Part shown: positions 51,745 to 60,432 of the stretch, piece after piece
Layout: each line of letters begins with the position of its first letter
Position numbering within the stretch: the stretch's first letter is position 1
Assembly (NCBI GenBank): GCA_003612285.1
Contig: RAYE01000003.1
Span: 62,001 to 126,000 of the forward strand
Origin: a bacterium D16-51
GTDB taxonomy: Bacteria; Bacillota; Clostridia; Lachnospirales; Lachnospiraceae
Direction of reading: 5' to 3'
Length of the DNA: 64,000 nucleotides
Notes under the pieces: model-generated
What the model was told of the DNA's origin: nothing
Seen by the model: the letters and a program-made list of their open reading frames with translations, nothing else
The model's database searches: none
Position numbers and translations under genes: made by a program

Positions 51745-53126
51745 ACCAGGATAGAAGGAAAAAGCAATGGGTTTCTAATGTCAGAAAGCTTGCCTTTGTC
51801 CGTTTGAAGCAATGCAGGAAGCTGTATCTGGAAGCCGTATTGCTTCTTGCGCTCGCAGTTGGGCTTGATTTGTTTATCTTTTTTATGGAGTACAAAAATA
51901 ACTTTGGATGGAAAAATATTTATGGGGTCGGGGAACTGCCATTCTGTGCTGCCATATTCCTGGCGGCGGCGTTTGGGCTTGGAAGCTTTAATATATTAGG
52001 GGATGGCAGGCTTAGCATGTATCCGGGGACGGTCACAAGCCGGTTTTGCGCAAGGCTTTGCAGTGATTACCTGATCCTTCTGGGATTTACGATTGTGTAT
52101 GGCGGTTTTTATGGGATAAACAGCATCATCCTGCATATTTTTGCTGGGAAAGATACTTATTTGAATGTCCGCAATACATTTTCTGTAACCTATCTGGGGG
52201 CGGGGATGCTTCAGATGTTTTGTGCCTGCCTTTTCCTGCATGGCCTTTTTGTTTTGGTATACACAGTTTTTACAAAAATCGGGATGATTTCTTCCATCGT
52301 TATTACAGCAGCCATAATTTTACTGGCAAATGGGCTGATTTTCTTTGAAAAGCTGAATTTATTTGATGTCTGGGATCTGCTGGCTGGAAAGGGGATGACG
52401 CTTGGGGAGTACCTGGTTTTTTTATTGCTAGTCTGGGCTGTCTGTACTTTCCTAGCGTTCGCTATTGCCTGCAGGACAGGCGGCTACAGGAGGGTATCCT
52501 ATTCTTTGCTTTGGATTGTGCTGGCAGGGGGCTTCCTGGGAGGAAGCGCCTGTGTCAGGCTTACAAAGTCGGTTTTTGTCTATGAAGCATCCTATTTCAG
52601 GAATGATGAGGAATATCTTTTCTTAAATACAGATGTCAGGAAGGACTTTGTTTTTAAGTATTCTGATTCTAAACAGGGCGAAATAATAGCGGAAAACATA
52701 GCAAATGGTGTAATTCTAAGAAGAGAAGATGGATATGGACTGCCATTTAGCCAGATAAGGGTATTGGATGTACAGGAAGCAAAGGAGGAAGGCTTTCTGG
52801 AGGAAAGTTTTTCTTTAAAGGAAAACCAGATGCTGTTCCGGGTTTCTGCATCTGACCTTGCTTACAGGAATCAATATGTGTATGGGAATATCATAAAAAG
52901 CTTTACTGTTTTCCAGGAAGGGACAGATATTTTCTGGGAACGTGAAAAGTGCGGCAATGTGATATCGTCTGCTTTTGGCATGGATTATGAAAAGTGTGGG
53001 GACACGGAGTATGATATCAGCAGATACTTGAAACGGTGGTGGACAGACGATTTGCAGGCTGTCCTGGTTGTTGAGGATGCCCTGGCAGAAAAATGTCAGC
53101 AGGACAATGATAATGCTGTGTATTAA
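51732..53126 (+). CDS. ABC transporter membrane protein (first of two paralogues)
   Basis: A 464-residue membrane protein with about six to eight hydrophobic segments in residues 30-290 and a soluble C-terminal part. RLSMYPGTVTSRFCARLCSDYLIL (about residue 95-118) matches a segment of the next protein (HLSMYPGTRKTRYFSRIILDYLFL), so the two are paralogues that may form the heterodimeric channel of this transporter. It is not closely recognisable as a named family. The substrate is unknown; YtrA-linked systems are often tied to antibiotic stress. Confidence 0.75.
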   Translation: MGELNQDRRKKQWVSNVRKLAFVRLKQCRKLYLEAVLLLALAVGLDLFIFFMEYKNNFGWKNIYGVGELPFCAAIFLAAAFGLGSFNILGDGRLSMYPGTVTSRFCARLCSDYLILLGFTIVYGGFYGINSIILHIFAGKDTYLNVRNTFSVTYLGAGMLQMFCACLFLHGLFVLVYTVFTKIGMISSIVITAAIILLANGLIFFEKLNLFDVWDLLAGKGMTLGEYLVFLLLVWAVCTFLAFAIACRTGGYRRVSYSLLWIVLAGGFLGGSACVRLTKSVFVYEASYFRNDEEYLFLNTDVRKDFVFKYSDSKQGEIIAENIANGVILRREDGYGLPFSQIRVLDVQEAKEEGFLEESFSLKENQMLFRVSASDLAYRNQYVYGNIIKSFTVFQEGTDIFWEREKCGNVISSAFGMDYEKCGDTEYDISRYLKRWWTDDLQAVLVVEDALAEKCQQDNDNAVY

Positions 53127-53164
53127 AAATATTTTTATGTATGAATATGAAATGGAGGATTTTT

Positions 53165-54523
53165 ATGGACGGACGGAAAGAAAAAAGCAGGGAAGGGCAG
53201 AACCTGTACTGTCTGATAAAACTGCAGTTTTTGCAAAAACGGTTACTGTTTTTGGGGCTGCTGCTTTTAGAGTTTTTCTATGTGGTTTATGGGATTGTGT
53301 CAAATTTAAGGGAGTGTTCGGCCCTTGGGGATGGAATCCACGTTGGGGATGTCGGCAGCCTGCCAGAGACAGGATATTTCATTGTGCTGTTGTTTTTCTG
53401 CCTTGGAGGCTATAATGCTGCAGATAATAAACATCTTAGTATGTATCCTGGCACTAGGAAGACAAGATATTTTTCCCGCATTATCCTGGATTATTTGTTC
53501 CTGTTTTGTTTTGCTGTCTGGCTGGCCGCCTTATACCTTGCTGTTTATGGCGTCTATCAGGTGGTCCATCAGGTTTGGCCTGATATAGATTTGCTATATT
53601 TCTTTTCATGGGGGTATATGCTGCGGGGATGTATAGGCGTATTCTTTTTTTCTGCAGCGTTATATGGGATAACCCAGTTTATTTATATAGTGATGTGCAC
53701 ACTTGGCAGGACAGGGTATTTGCTTGCCTGTCTTGCAGGGCTGTTGTTTTGTGCACTTTTTGTAAAGCAGCTTTATTTCGTATACCAGTCGTTTGGGCAG
53801 CCTTTTTCGTGGGGAGAAACAGTTGGGGCCTGTTTTTTAGCAGGGGTGGTTTTAGCAGCAGTAAACAGCACTGCCGTGATTTGCAGGAATAGCCCGTTAA
53901 GGGCTGTGCCTGGTTCTGCAGTGCTGCTTGCCGCAACCGTCTTCTTTTTTTCCGTTGGCTTAAAAATAGTGGCAGAATACCAGGATGTATGGCAGTATGA
54001 AAACAGCCCGGAAGAGCCAGAAAAGGTGCAAAGCAGAAGAAAGGTCCTGCGCGAATTTGAAATTACCTGGGATGAATGGGACAGGGCAGACTTTTTACAT
54101 TTTTTTGGGATAGTTTTTCCGGAAGTGGGGGATGAATATAAAGACCAACTGTACTTTGAGACGGCAGTTTGCCCTGTATCAGATCTGATGCAAAGGGATG
54201 GGGAGAAGTTTGACAGTACTAAAGTGACAGAGGGGAAGTTTTTGCTGCGGATAGAGACAGACAGCACAGCAGAGAATGAGGTTCTTCTTTATAATGAGAT
54301 ACTGGATAATATAGAGATAAAAAAGGAGAAAAATCAGCTGTATTACAGATGTGATAACCGTTATTATGCTTTGAACTTCATGTTTGGGGAACCAAATCCT
54401 TCCCAAAATGATATAGGAAATAAAATTTGGGAGATGGCAAGGGAAGGGGTTACAGATGAATTGTTTTTAACAGCAGTGATAGATGATGAAACATGGAAAT
54501 TATATAAGTCAAATACCCCGTAG
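53165..54523 (+). CDS. ABC transporter membrane protein (second paralogue)
   Basis: A 452-residue membrane protein paralogous to the preceding one, with about seven hydrophobic segments (about residues 25-280) and a soluble C-terminal domain. GGAGG lies 4-6 bases before the ATG at 53165, so the earlier in-frame ATG is rejected. The last codons (KSNTP and stop) fall inside the dispersed hairpin repeat at 54508-54544, so the repeat supplies the C-terminus. Confidence 0.75.
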   Translation: MDGRKEKSREGQNLYCLIKLQFLQKRLLFLGLLLLEFFYVVYGIVSNLRECSALGDGIHVGDVGSLPETGYFIVLLFFCLGGYNAADNKHLSMYPGTRKTRYFSRIILDYLFLFCFAVWLAALYLAVYGVYQVVHQVWPDIDLLYFFSWGYMLRGCIGVFFFSAALYGITQFIYIVMCTLGRTGYLLACLAGLLFCALFVKQLYFVYQSFGQPFSWGETVGACFLAGVVLAAVNSTAVICRNSPLRAVPGSAVLLAATVFFFSVGLKIVAEYQDVWQYENSPEEPEKVQSRRKVLREFEITWDEWDRADFLHFFGIVFPEVGDEYKDQLYFETAVCPVSDLMQRDGEKFDSTKVTEGKFLLRIETDSTAENEVLLYNEILDNIEIKKEKNQLYYRCDNRYYALNFMFGEPNPSQNDIGNKIWEMAREGVTDELFLTAVIDDETWKLYKSNTP

Positions 54524-54544
54524 CAGAGCAACGGGGTATTTGAC
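54508..54544 (+). repeat. Dispersed hairpin repeat overlapping a stop codon (copy 2)
   Basis: GTCAAATACCCCGT and ACGGGGTATTTGAC form an almost perfect inverted repeat around AGCAGAGCA. It contains the stop codon of the ABC membrane protein and is nearly identical to the minus-strand reading of 26518-26553. A second hairpin (GGATG...CATCC, about 54560-54586) follows. Confidence 0.65.
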
Positions 54545-54606
54545 CCTCGCGGGCGCGCTCGGATGATGCAAGCTTGCTTGCACATCCTCACTTTGCCTTC
54601 GCGGGA

Positions 54607-54634
54607 ATAAAAGGGGCCAAACAGCCCCTTTTAT
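54607..54634. terminator. Bidirectional terminator
   Basis: ATAAAAGGGGC and GCCCCTTTTAT form an 11-pair stem with A and T tracts on its outer arms, between the convergent ABC operon and the TetR gene. Confidence 0.82.
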
Positions 54635-55239
54635 GATGTCAGGAAATTTAAACTTCCGGCCGGGTTGCCGGTTCCTTTCTCAAGAAGGGCGATTAATCCA
54701 CGGATTGTTTCTTTATTTTCCTCTTCTGTCTCAGGAATCAGGCTGTTGTCAAGCTTTACTGTCAGGATAATTAAGACAATTTCTGCTAAAGCAGCAGGAT
54801 ATTCAAAGCAGATGTCGCCTGTGGCAATCCCCTGCTCAATAATAGCGGTCAGTTCCGGCTTTAATTCTGCTATCATATATTGCAGGTACTTTTGGTGCAG
54901 ATATGCTTTTTCAGCGCCTGTTTCTTCAGAAGACATTCCCCGGCGGAGAAATTCTGAAGAGGAGCTGCGGCATGCATGAAAAATCATTGCCATACGGGTA
55001 AAAACGGAAATGTCTGTCCGTGCAGCAAGGTCTTTTGCTGTTTCCAGAGGCTGTTTGTAGCTCCGTTCCACAAGCGCTTCCAGGATTTTGTCTTTTGAGG
55101 AAAAATAATAATAAATACTTCCTTTTCCAATTCCGGCGGTTTCAGCAATTTCCCGGACAGAGATGGTCCGGATGCTTTTATTTTCCAGAAGTACTTCAAG
55201 TGCATCCAGTATCTGGTCGTATTTCCTGTTTTCTGACAT
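54631..55239 (-). CDS. TetR/AcrR family transcriptional regulator
   Basis: A 202-residue regulator with an N-terminal helix-turn-helix domain (ILDALEVLLENKSIRTISV, then IAETAGIGKGSIYYYFSSKDKILEAL) and a C-terminal ligand domain (about 60-190) typical of TetR repressors. It is transcribed away from the SCP2-ACP operon, whose leader holds two identical dyad sites, so it is the probable repressor of that operon. Confidence 0.9.
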   Translation of the reverse strand: MSENRKYDQILDALEVLLENKSIRTISVREIAETAGIGKGSIYYYFSSKDKILEALVERSYKQPLETAKDLAARTDISVFTRMAMIFHACRSSSSEFLRRGMSSEETGAEKAYLHQKYLQYMIAELKPELTAIIEQGIATGDICFEYPAALAEIVLIILTVKLDNSLIPETEEENKETIRGLIALLEKGTGNPAGSLNFLTS

Positions 55240-55362
55240 TTTATTTTCCCCCTTTTCATGGTGCGCTTTTTTAAGTATAGGAAATTACGCTGTAATGTAG
55301 TAGCACCTTCCCTTTTTCATTGGGTATAAGGTTATTTTAAAGAAAACTGCATATGATATGAT

Positions 55363-55436
55363 TAGGAACTGTTAAGAATTAATTTGAGCAGCCTGCAATT
55401 TCTTAACAGTCCTTAATGAATTTTCGAATACGATCT
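55363..55436 (+). repeat. AGGAACTG-type hairpin joined to a GAATTTTCGAATACG half-repeat
   Basis: AGGAACTGTTAAGAA (from 55363) pairs with TTTCTTAACAGTCCT (to about 55413) around a 20-base loop, and AATGAATTTTCGAATACG follows. It is the same composite as at 49666-49706. It lies in the 372-bp gap between the TetR and SCP2 genes. Confidence 0.5.
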
Positions 55437-55533
55437 GTTACTTTAAACATAAAAAAGAGTATATCATATTTATGGATAAAATGAAATACAAAAATTTATT
55501 TTATATTCTTTTTTATTTTATGGGCTAAAACTA

Positions 55534-55594
55534 TTGACCGCTGGTCGAAAAAGTGATATTGTTAATCAAAACATAGTTGACCGCTGGTCGAAAA
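55534..55594 (+). promoter_or_regulatory. Two identical TetR-type operator sites and promoter
   Basis: TTGACCGCTGGTCGAAAA occurs at 55534-55551 and again, identical, at 55577-55594. Each contains the dyad GACC-GCT-GGTC. The first TTGACC also forms a -35 box with TATTGT (55557-55562) 17 bases downstream, so one site covers the promoter and the other the transcript start region. They lie just upstream of the SCP2 gene and about 300 bp from the divergent TetR gene. Confidence 0.78.
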
Positions 55595-55611
55595 GAACAG
55601 GAGGAAATAAG

Positions 55612-55956
55612 ATGACATATGCAGATTTTTTTGCAGAGGTAAAGCAGCAGTTTATGGAGGCGGATGTAAGCGATATACAGGAACATCTGGCATATCAGTT
55701 TAACATTATCGGGGATTCCGAAGGGATTTTTTATGTAGAAGTAAAAGATGGCGTACTGTCCGTAGAGCCATATGAATATTTTGACAGGGATGCGATTTTA
55801 ATTGCCTCTGCAGATACTTTTATGAAAATTGCACAGGGAAAATTAGACCCGGTTTTAGCATTTACATTGCAAAAATTAAAAGTAGAGGGAAGCATTGACA
55901 AGGCGCTGAAATTAAAGGAATTAATTGCCAGCAAAAGTAAAAAAAATAAAAAGTAA
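55612..55956 (+). CDS. SCP2 sterol-transfer-domain protein
   Basis: A 114-residue single-domain protein of the SCP2 lipid-binding fold: IQEHLAYQFNIIGDSEGIFY, then DRDAILIASADTFMKIAQGK and FTLQKLKVEGSIDKALKL are the standard segments. Such domains bind fatty acids or other hydrophobic ligands. GGAGG is 7 bases before the ATG at 55612. It is first in the TetR-controlled operon, suggesting it carries a lipid substrate or product for the enzymes that follow. Confidence 0.85.
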   Translation: MTYADFFAEVKQQFMEADVSDIQEHLAYQFNIIGDSEGIFYVEVKDGVLSVEPYEYFDRDAILIASADTFMKIAQGKLDPVLAFTLQKLKVEGSIDKALKLKELIASKSKKNKK

Positions 55957-55988
55957 ACCTTTTAATTTATCGGGAAATGGGGATTAAT

Positions 55989-56945
55989 ATGAAAAATATA
56001 TGGAAAGGGGCTGCCGGGCTTTTGGCCGGGCTTGCCGCTGCAGAAGTTGGAGGTTCTCTTTATTTGTATAACAGGACAATGAAGCGGCATGAAGGGGCTA
56101 CAGAGAAAGATAAGGAACGTACTATGAAGATGTCAGGTACGGACTGGGATAAGTATATGCCGTTGATTCAGAAGAGGAAAGAATATATGCTGCAGCAGCC
56201 GCATGAGGATCTTTATCTGGAATCAGAAGATGGGCTCCGGCTGCATGCCACATATTTTCCAAGGGGAGATGAAAAAAAGCTTGCGATTTGTTTTCATGGA
56301 TATACAAGCCACGGCATGAGTGATTATATTGGCTTGTCTGATTTTTATTTTGACACTGGTTTTAGCATGCTCCTGCCGGATGCAAGGGCGCATGGGGAAA
56401 GTGAAGGAGAATATATTGGATTTGGATGCCTGGACCGGAAGGACGCCCTTTTGTGGATGAACTGGGCAGTGGAACGGTGTGGTGAAGATGTGCAGATTTT
56501 GCTTCACGGTACTTCCATGGGCGGGGCAACCGTCTTGATGGCAACCGGGCTTGAACTGCCGGAGCAGGTAAAAGGGGTTATTGCGGATTGTGCGTTTACT
56601 TCTCCAAAAGAGGTTTTTTCAAATGTATTACAAAATTGGTATCATATGCCGCCTTTCCCAATGATTCAGATTGCAGATGAAATTAATAAAAAGCAGGCTG
56701 GTTATGGACTGGATGAATGCAATGCGGCGAGGGAGGTAAAAAAGGCAAAAATACCGGCTTTGTTAATCCACGGTTCTGATGATACGTTTGTGCCATGTAA
56801 TATGTGCCATGAGATATATAATAATTATGCAGGGAAAAAGCAGAAACTGATTATAATTGGCGCAGCACATGCGGAGAGTTACTATAAAGATATGGATCAA
56901 TATGAAGGTGCATTAGAAAGCTTTATGGAGGATGTTATAGTATGA
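55989..56945 (+). CDS. Alpha/beta hydrolase (serine hydrolase, membrane-anchored)
   Basis: A 318-residue alpha/beta hydrolase. An N-terminal hydrophobic segment (about residues 8-25) suggests membrane anchoring. The core has ICFHGYTSHGMSDYIG (oxyanion region, about 95), the nucleophile Ser in LLHGTSMGGATVL (about 173), Asp in LLIHGSDDTFVP (about 258) and His in GAAHAESYYKD (about 292). It resembles cinnamoyl-esterase/BAAT-like family members. It overlaps the condensation-domain gene by 4 bases and may release or hydrolyse the acyl product. Confidence 0.85.
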   Translation: MKNIWKGAAGLLAGLAAAEVGGSLYLYNRTMKRHEGATEKDKERTMKMSGTDWDKYMPLIQKRKEYMLQQPHEDLYLESEDGLRLHATYFPRGDEKKLAICFHGYTSHGMSDYIGLSDFYFDTGFSMLLPDARAHGESEGEYIGFGCLDRKDALLWMNWAVERCGEDVQILLHGTSMGGATVLMATGLELPEQVKGVIADCAFTSPKEVFSNVLQNWYHMPPFPMIQIADEINKKQAGYGLDECNAAREVKKAKIPALLIHGSDDTFVPCNMCHEIYNNYAGKKQKLIIIGAAHAESYYKDMDQYEGALESFMEDVIV

Positions 56946-58348
56946 GAAAAACGAGAAAAGGCTATCAAGTATATCCGCTGACTGTGGCGCAGAAATTCCA
57001 TTATTATTATGCTGAGCGCTGTCCAAAGAAAGAGGTTTTGAACATCGGTACAAGCCTTACGATTGGCGTTGAACTTGATTTTGACATGTTAAGGCAGTCA
57101 ATTGGAGAGGCATACAAACGCTGCGACTGTTTGAAAGTCCGTTTTTTTAAAGATAAGGATGGGGCGGTATATCAATATTTGGATGAAAAAGCAGAATGGG
57201 AAGTTGGTTTTGAAGATTTATCCGGTAAATCAATGGAAGAGGCAGAAGAATTAATGCGCAGCTGGACGCGTGTTCCGTTTGCAAAGGAAGAAGCGCCGTT
57301 AGCGCATATCACTATGATAAAAATGTCAGATGGTTACCAGGGGGTATATTTTTTGGTGGACCATCGTATTATGGATGCGCAGTCAATGATTTGCTTTTTA
57401 AAAGACATTATAGAAATATATTGCAGCAAAGTGTATGAGGACGTTGCATATCCAAAAGAAATGGCTTCTTATATTGAGCAGGTGAAAAGGGACTTGGAAT
57501 ATGAGGCAGGCTCTAAAGCAAGGGCAAGGGACGAAGCCTTTTTCCGTCAGATTATTGATTCGTCTGAGCCGATTTATAATGGTCTTAATGGTACAGACAA
57601 GTTAGAGGAAGCACGTAAGAAATATGGAAAAAAAGAGTTGAGGGCGGCGGTAAATGTATCAGATTCTGTTGATTCTGAACTTGATATTTTTCATCTGGAG
57701 GAAGAACCTACAAAGCGCTTGATGGACTTTTGTGAAAAATACCATGTATCGCTTGTCTGCCTTCTTTTGATGGGGCTCCGCACTTATTTCCAGAAGATGA
57801 ACGGGCATGAGGATGTTTCCATTAATACGGCGATTGCAAGGCGTGCAACATTAAAAGAAAAGAAAAGCGGCGGAAGCAGGATTCATTCTTTCCCATTCCG
57901 TACAATTATGTCAGAAGACAAAAAGTTTATTGATGGGGTATATGAAATCCGTGATAAGCAGAATGAATATTTCCGTCATGCAAATTATGACCCGACAGCA
58001 TATTTTGCGTACCGCAGCAAGGTATACCCGGATGCAACTGAGGGCAGGACGTATGAGCCAATGGCATTAACATACCAGCCATTGTCTTTGAGGGATAAAG
58101 AGCTTGAAAAGCTTGGTGACATTAAATATAAAACAAAATGGTATCCTAATGGTGCGACAATGCAGGCTATGTATTTGACGGTGATGCACCGTCCGGATGA
58201 TAATGGGCTGGATTTCCATTTTGAGCACCAGGTAAAAGCGGTTTCCAGAAAAGAGCTGGAATATTTGTATTATTATCTTTGCAAAATTATGTTTAAGGGA
58301 ACAGAGAACCCGGATTTATCAATTGGTGAAATTATACGGTTAATATAG
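56942..58348 (+). CDS. Stand-alone condensation-domain-like acyltransferase
   Basis: A 468-residue protein with the chloramphenicol-acetyltransferase-like fold of NRPS condensation domains and alcohol acyltransferases. It starts YQVYPLTVAQKFHYYYA, and the active-site motif HHxxxDG is altered to VDHRIMDAQS (about residue 137), keeping the second His and the Asp. A DFGWG-type motif is not obvious. It is followed by a discrete carrier protein, so it probably transfers an acyl group from that carrier to an unknown acceptor. No adenylation domain is in the window. Confidence 0.72.
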   Translation: MRKTRKGYQVYPLTVAQKFHYYYAERCPKKEVLNIGTSLTIGVELDFDMLRQSIGEAYKRCDCLKVRFFKDKDGAVYQYLDEKAEWEVGFEDLSGKSMEEAEELMRSWTRVPFAKEEAPLAHITMIKMSDGYQGVYFLVDHRIMDAQSMICFLKDIIEIYCSKVYEDVAYPKEMASYIEQVKRDLEYEAGSKARARDEAFFRQIIDSSEPIYNGLNGTDKLEEARKKYGKKELRAAVNVSDSVDSELDIFHLEEEPTKRLMDFCEKYHVSLVCLLLMGLRTYFQKMNGHEDVSINTAIARRATLKEKKSGGSRIHSFPFRTIMSEDKKFIDGVYEIRDKQNEYFRHANYDPTAYFAYRSKVYPDATEGRTYEPMALTYQPLSLRDKELEKLGDIKYKTKWYPNGATMQAMYLTVMHRPDDNGLDFHFEHQVKAVSRKELEYLYYYLCKIMFKGTENPDLSIGEIIRLI

Positions 58349-58370
58349 GATAGCAGGAAAGGAGATTAGA

Positions 58371-58601
58371 ATGTTTGACAGGTTAGCAGAGATTATTTGT
58401 AATTATGTAGAGGTAGAAAAGGAAAATATTACTCCTGATTCCAGGTTTATGGAAGACCTTGGTTTTACTTCTTTTGACTTTATGAGTATGTTAGGGGAAA
58501 TTGAAGATGAATTTGATATAGAGATTGAGCAGGAAAAGGCTGCCGGAATCCGTACTGTTCAGGAAGCAGTGGATTATCTGGAAACTTTAACAGAAGAGTA
58601 A
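58371..58601 (+). CDS. Discrete acyl/peptidyl carrier protein
   Basis: A 76-residue acidic four-helix carrier protein. The pantetheine-bearing Ser is in MEDLGFTSFDFMSMLGEIED (about residue 33; TSF replaces the usual DSL). EFDIEI and TVQEAVDYLETL match the rest of the family. AAAGGAGA precedes the ATG. It is the last gene of the TetR-controlled operon and is separate from any fatty-acid synthesis genes, so it is a dedicated carrier for the condensation-domain enzyme. Confidence 0.88.
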   Translation: MFDRLAEIICNYVEVEKENITPDSRFMEDLGFTSFDFMSMLGEIEDEFDIEIEQEKAAGIRTVQEAVDYLETLTEE

Positions 58602-58644
58602 TGAACCTGTCTGATAGGTACTATGAAATAGTAACGATATCAGG

Positions 58645-58680
58645 AAAGCCGCTATAGAAAAATCTATAGTGGCTTTTTCA
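58645..58680 (+). terminator. Rho-independent terminator after the carrier protein gene
   Basis: A 13-pair stem (58645-58657 with 58664-58676; one G-U pair) with a 6-base loop and a following T-rich tail. Confidence 0.85.
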
Positions 58681-58739
58681 TTATAGGAATGGTAAAATTT
58701 ATCTGGAAACTTAGAAGTGTTGACAGATGGAGGTTAATA

Positions 58740-60335
58740 ATGGAGAAAAGAGCAGTTTTAAAAAATAAGGCTTATCTGTACCTGACAGAATTTTTTGCCG
58801 GAATGGCAGTTATGGCAGTGGAACTTGGAGCCAGCCGTCTGCTTGCGCCATATTTTAGTTCTTCGCAGATTGTATGGACGATTATTATTGGGACAATTAT
58901 GATAGCAATGGCTTTGGGAAATATGTGGGGAGGGAAACAGGCCGATAAGAACCCTAATCCGGACAGGCTGTACCTAAGGCTTTTGGTTGCGGCAGTCTGG
59001 ATTGCAGCAATCCCTTTTGCGGGAAAATATATTATTATAGGGATATCTGGTCTTTTGGTTATAACCGTCAGCCAGAATTTGTTAGTGATTGCCGCATTTA
59101 TGTCTTGTATGCTGATTTTTGTATTTCCGTTATTCCTATTGGGGACAGTAACGCCTTCTCTTGTGAAATATACAGTAGGAAGCCTGGATGACAGCGGGAA
59201 AACAGTAGGGGCGCTCAATGCATGTAATACAATTGGAAGCATTTTAGGGACGTTTTTGCCAACGTTTGTAACAATTCCTGCAGCAGGCACAGCAGTTACT
59301 TTTTTATTGTTTTCTGGTGTCCTTTTGCTGCTTAGCCTTTTCTATTTTCTTTCAGCAGGAACCAGGAAAAGAACCTGTGCAGCTGCTTTGGTTCTTTTTA
59401 TTCTTTGCAATTTAGCCGGAAGCAGGGGCAGCTTTGCATTTTGGGAGAGAAACCTGGTTTACGAAGGGGAATCTGTTTATAATTACCTGCAGGTAAGGGA
59501 AACAGAAAACAGCGTAATCCTTTCTACAAATGTATTATTTGGCGTGCAGTCCATCCATATGAAAGAAGAGGGGCTGACAGGGATGTATTATGATTATGCG
59601 CTGGCCGCCCCAGTATTGGCGGGGGCAGAAGAGAAAGACCAAATGGATGTCCTAATCCTTGGGATGGGGAGCGGCACATATGCTGTCCAATGCAGAAAAT
59701 ATTTTCCGCAGGCACAGGTAGAAGGGGTTGAGATTGACCAAAAAATAACGGATTTGGCCAGGGAACATTTTGAGCTTCCGGAAGATGTGGAGGTTGCTGC
59801 TTATGATGGGCGTGCTTATTTAAAAGGTGTCCATAAAAAATATGATGTGATTATGGTAGACGCCTACCAGGATATTACGATACCATTCCAGATGTCTTCT
59901 GTGGAATTTTTCAGGGAGGTGCAGGAGCATTTAAAGGCAGATGGCGTGATGGTAGTGAACATGAATATGAAATCACAGAAAAAAGGAAATATTAATGAAT
60001 ATCTTTCAGATACGATTGCAGGCATTTTTCCTAATGTGTATACAGTAGATGTACCAGGCTGCTCTAACAGGGAACTTTTTGCATTTTCTGATGATTCGGC
60101 CCTTTCACGGCTTTCACAGGCAGAAGGATTGGACAGGGAGCTTTTAGCGCATCTGGAAAATGTAGAGAATGGGCTTACGCTGTATCATGGCGGAAGCCGG
60201 ATATTAACAGATGACCAGGCGCCTGTTGAACTTCTTGGGATGCGTGTGATTGATGAATTAATTCAGGATGAACTTGGTTATTATAAAGAACTTTTCCAGG
60301 AAAAAGGAATAAAAGGAGTTTTAAATGGGTTTTAG
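58740..60335 (+). CDS. Membrane-fused spermidine/spermine-synthase-like protein
   Basis: A 531-residue protein with about seven membrane helices (residues 10-225) and a C-terminal spermidine-synthase-like Rossmann domain (about 245-510). MDVLILGMGSGTYAVQCRKY is the nucleotide-binding motif, VEGVEIDQKITDLARE the acidic motif, and YDVIMVDAYQDITIPFQMSS the catalytic-Asp region. The membrane half (FFAGMAVMAVELGASRLLAP) is of the fused-MFS/spermidine synthase type. The real reaction of such fusions is not settled. GGAGG is 6 bases before the ATG at 58740. Confidence 0.8.
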   Translation: MEKRAVLKNKAYLYLTEFFAGMAVMAVELGASRLLAPYFSSSQIVWTIIIGTIMIAMALGNMWGGKQADKNPNPDRLYLRLLVAAVWIAAIPFAGKYIIIGISGLLVITVSQNLLVIAAFMSCMLIFVFPLFLLGTVTPSLVKYTVGSLDDSGKTVGALNACNTIGSILGTFLPTFVTIPAAGTAVTFLLFSGVLLLLSLFYFLSAGTRKRTCAAALVLFILCNLAGSRGSFAFWERNLVYEGESVYNYLQVRETENSVILSTNVLFGVQSIHMKEEGLTGMYYDYALAAPVLAGAEEKDQMDVLILGMGSGTYAVQCRKYFPQAQVEGVEIDQKITDLAREHFELPEDVEVAAYDGRAYLKGVHKKYDVIMVDAYQDITIPFQMSSVEFFREVQEHLKADGVMVVNMNMKSQKKGNINEYLSDTIAGIFPNVYTVDVPGCSNRELFAFSDDSALSRLSQAEGLDRELLAHLENVENGLTLYHGGSRILTDDQAPVELLGMRVIDELIQDELGYYKELFQEKGIKGVLNGF

Positions 60336-60342
60336 GCGCCCT

Positions 60343-60368
60343 GAAAAGCAATTTTCAAACACGCTCTA
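60343..60368 (+). repeat. Half copy of the GCGTGTTTGAAAATT repeat
   Basis: GAAAAGCAATTTTCAAACACGCTCTA matches the right half of the palindrome at 63941-63986. Confidence 0.45.
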
Positions 60369-60432
60369 ATACAATGGGGGATTGCTGCCGATATAAAAAG
60401 TATAAAAATGGCAAAGGCAGGTGGAAGTTTGG

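Noticed and set aside
55534-55594. Start of a CRISPR array
   Set aside because: There are only two repeats of 18 bases with a 25-base gap and no further units or cas genes; each repeat has an operator-like dyad.
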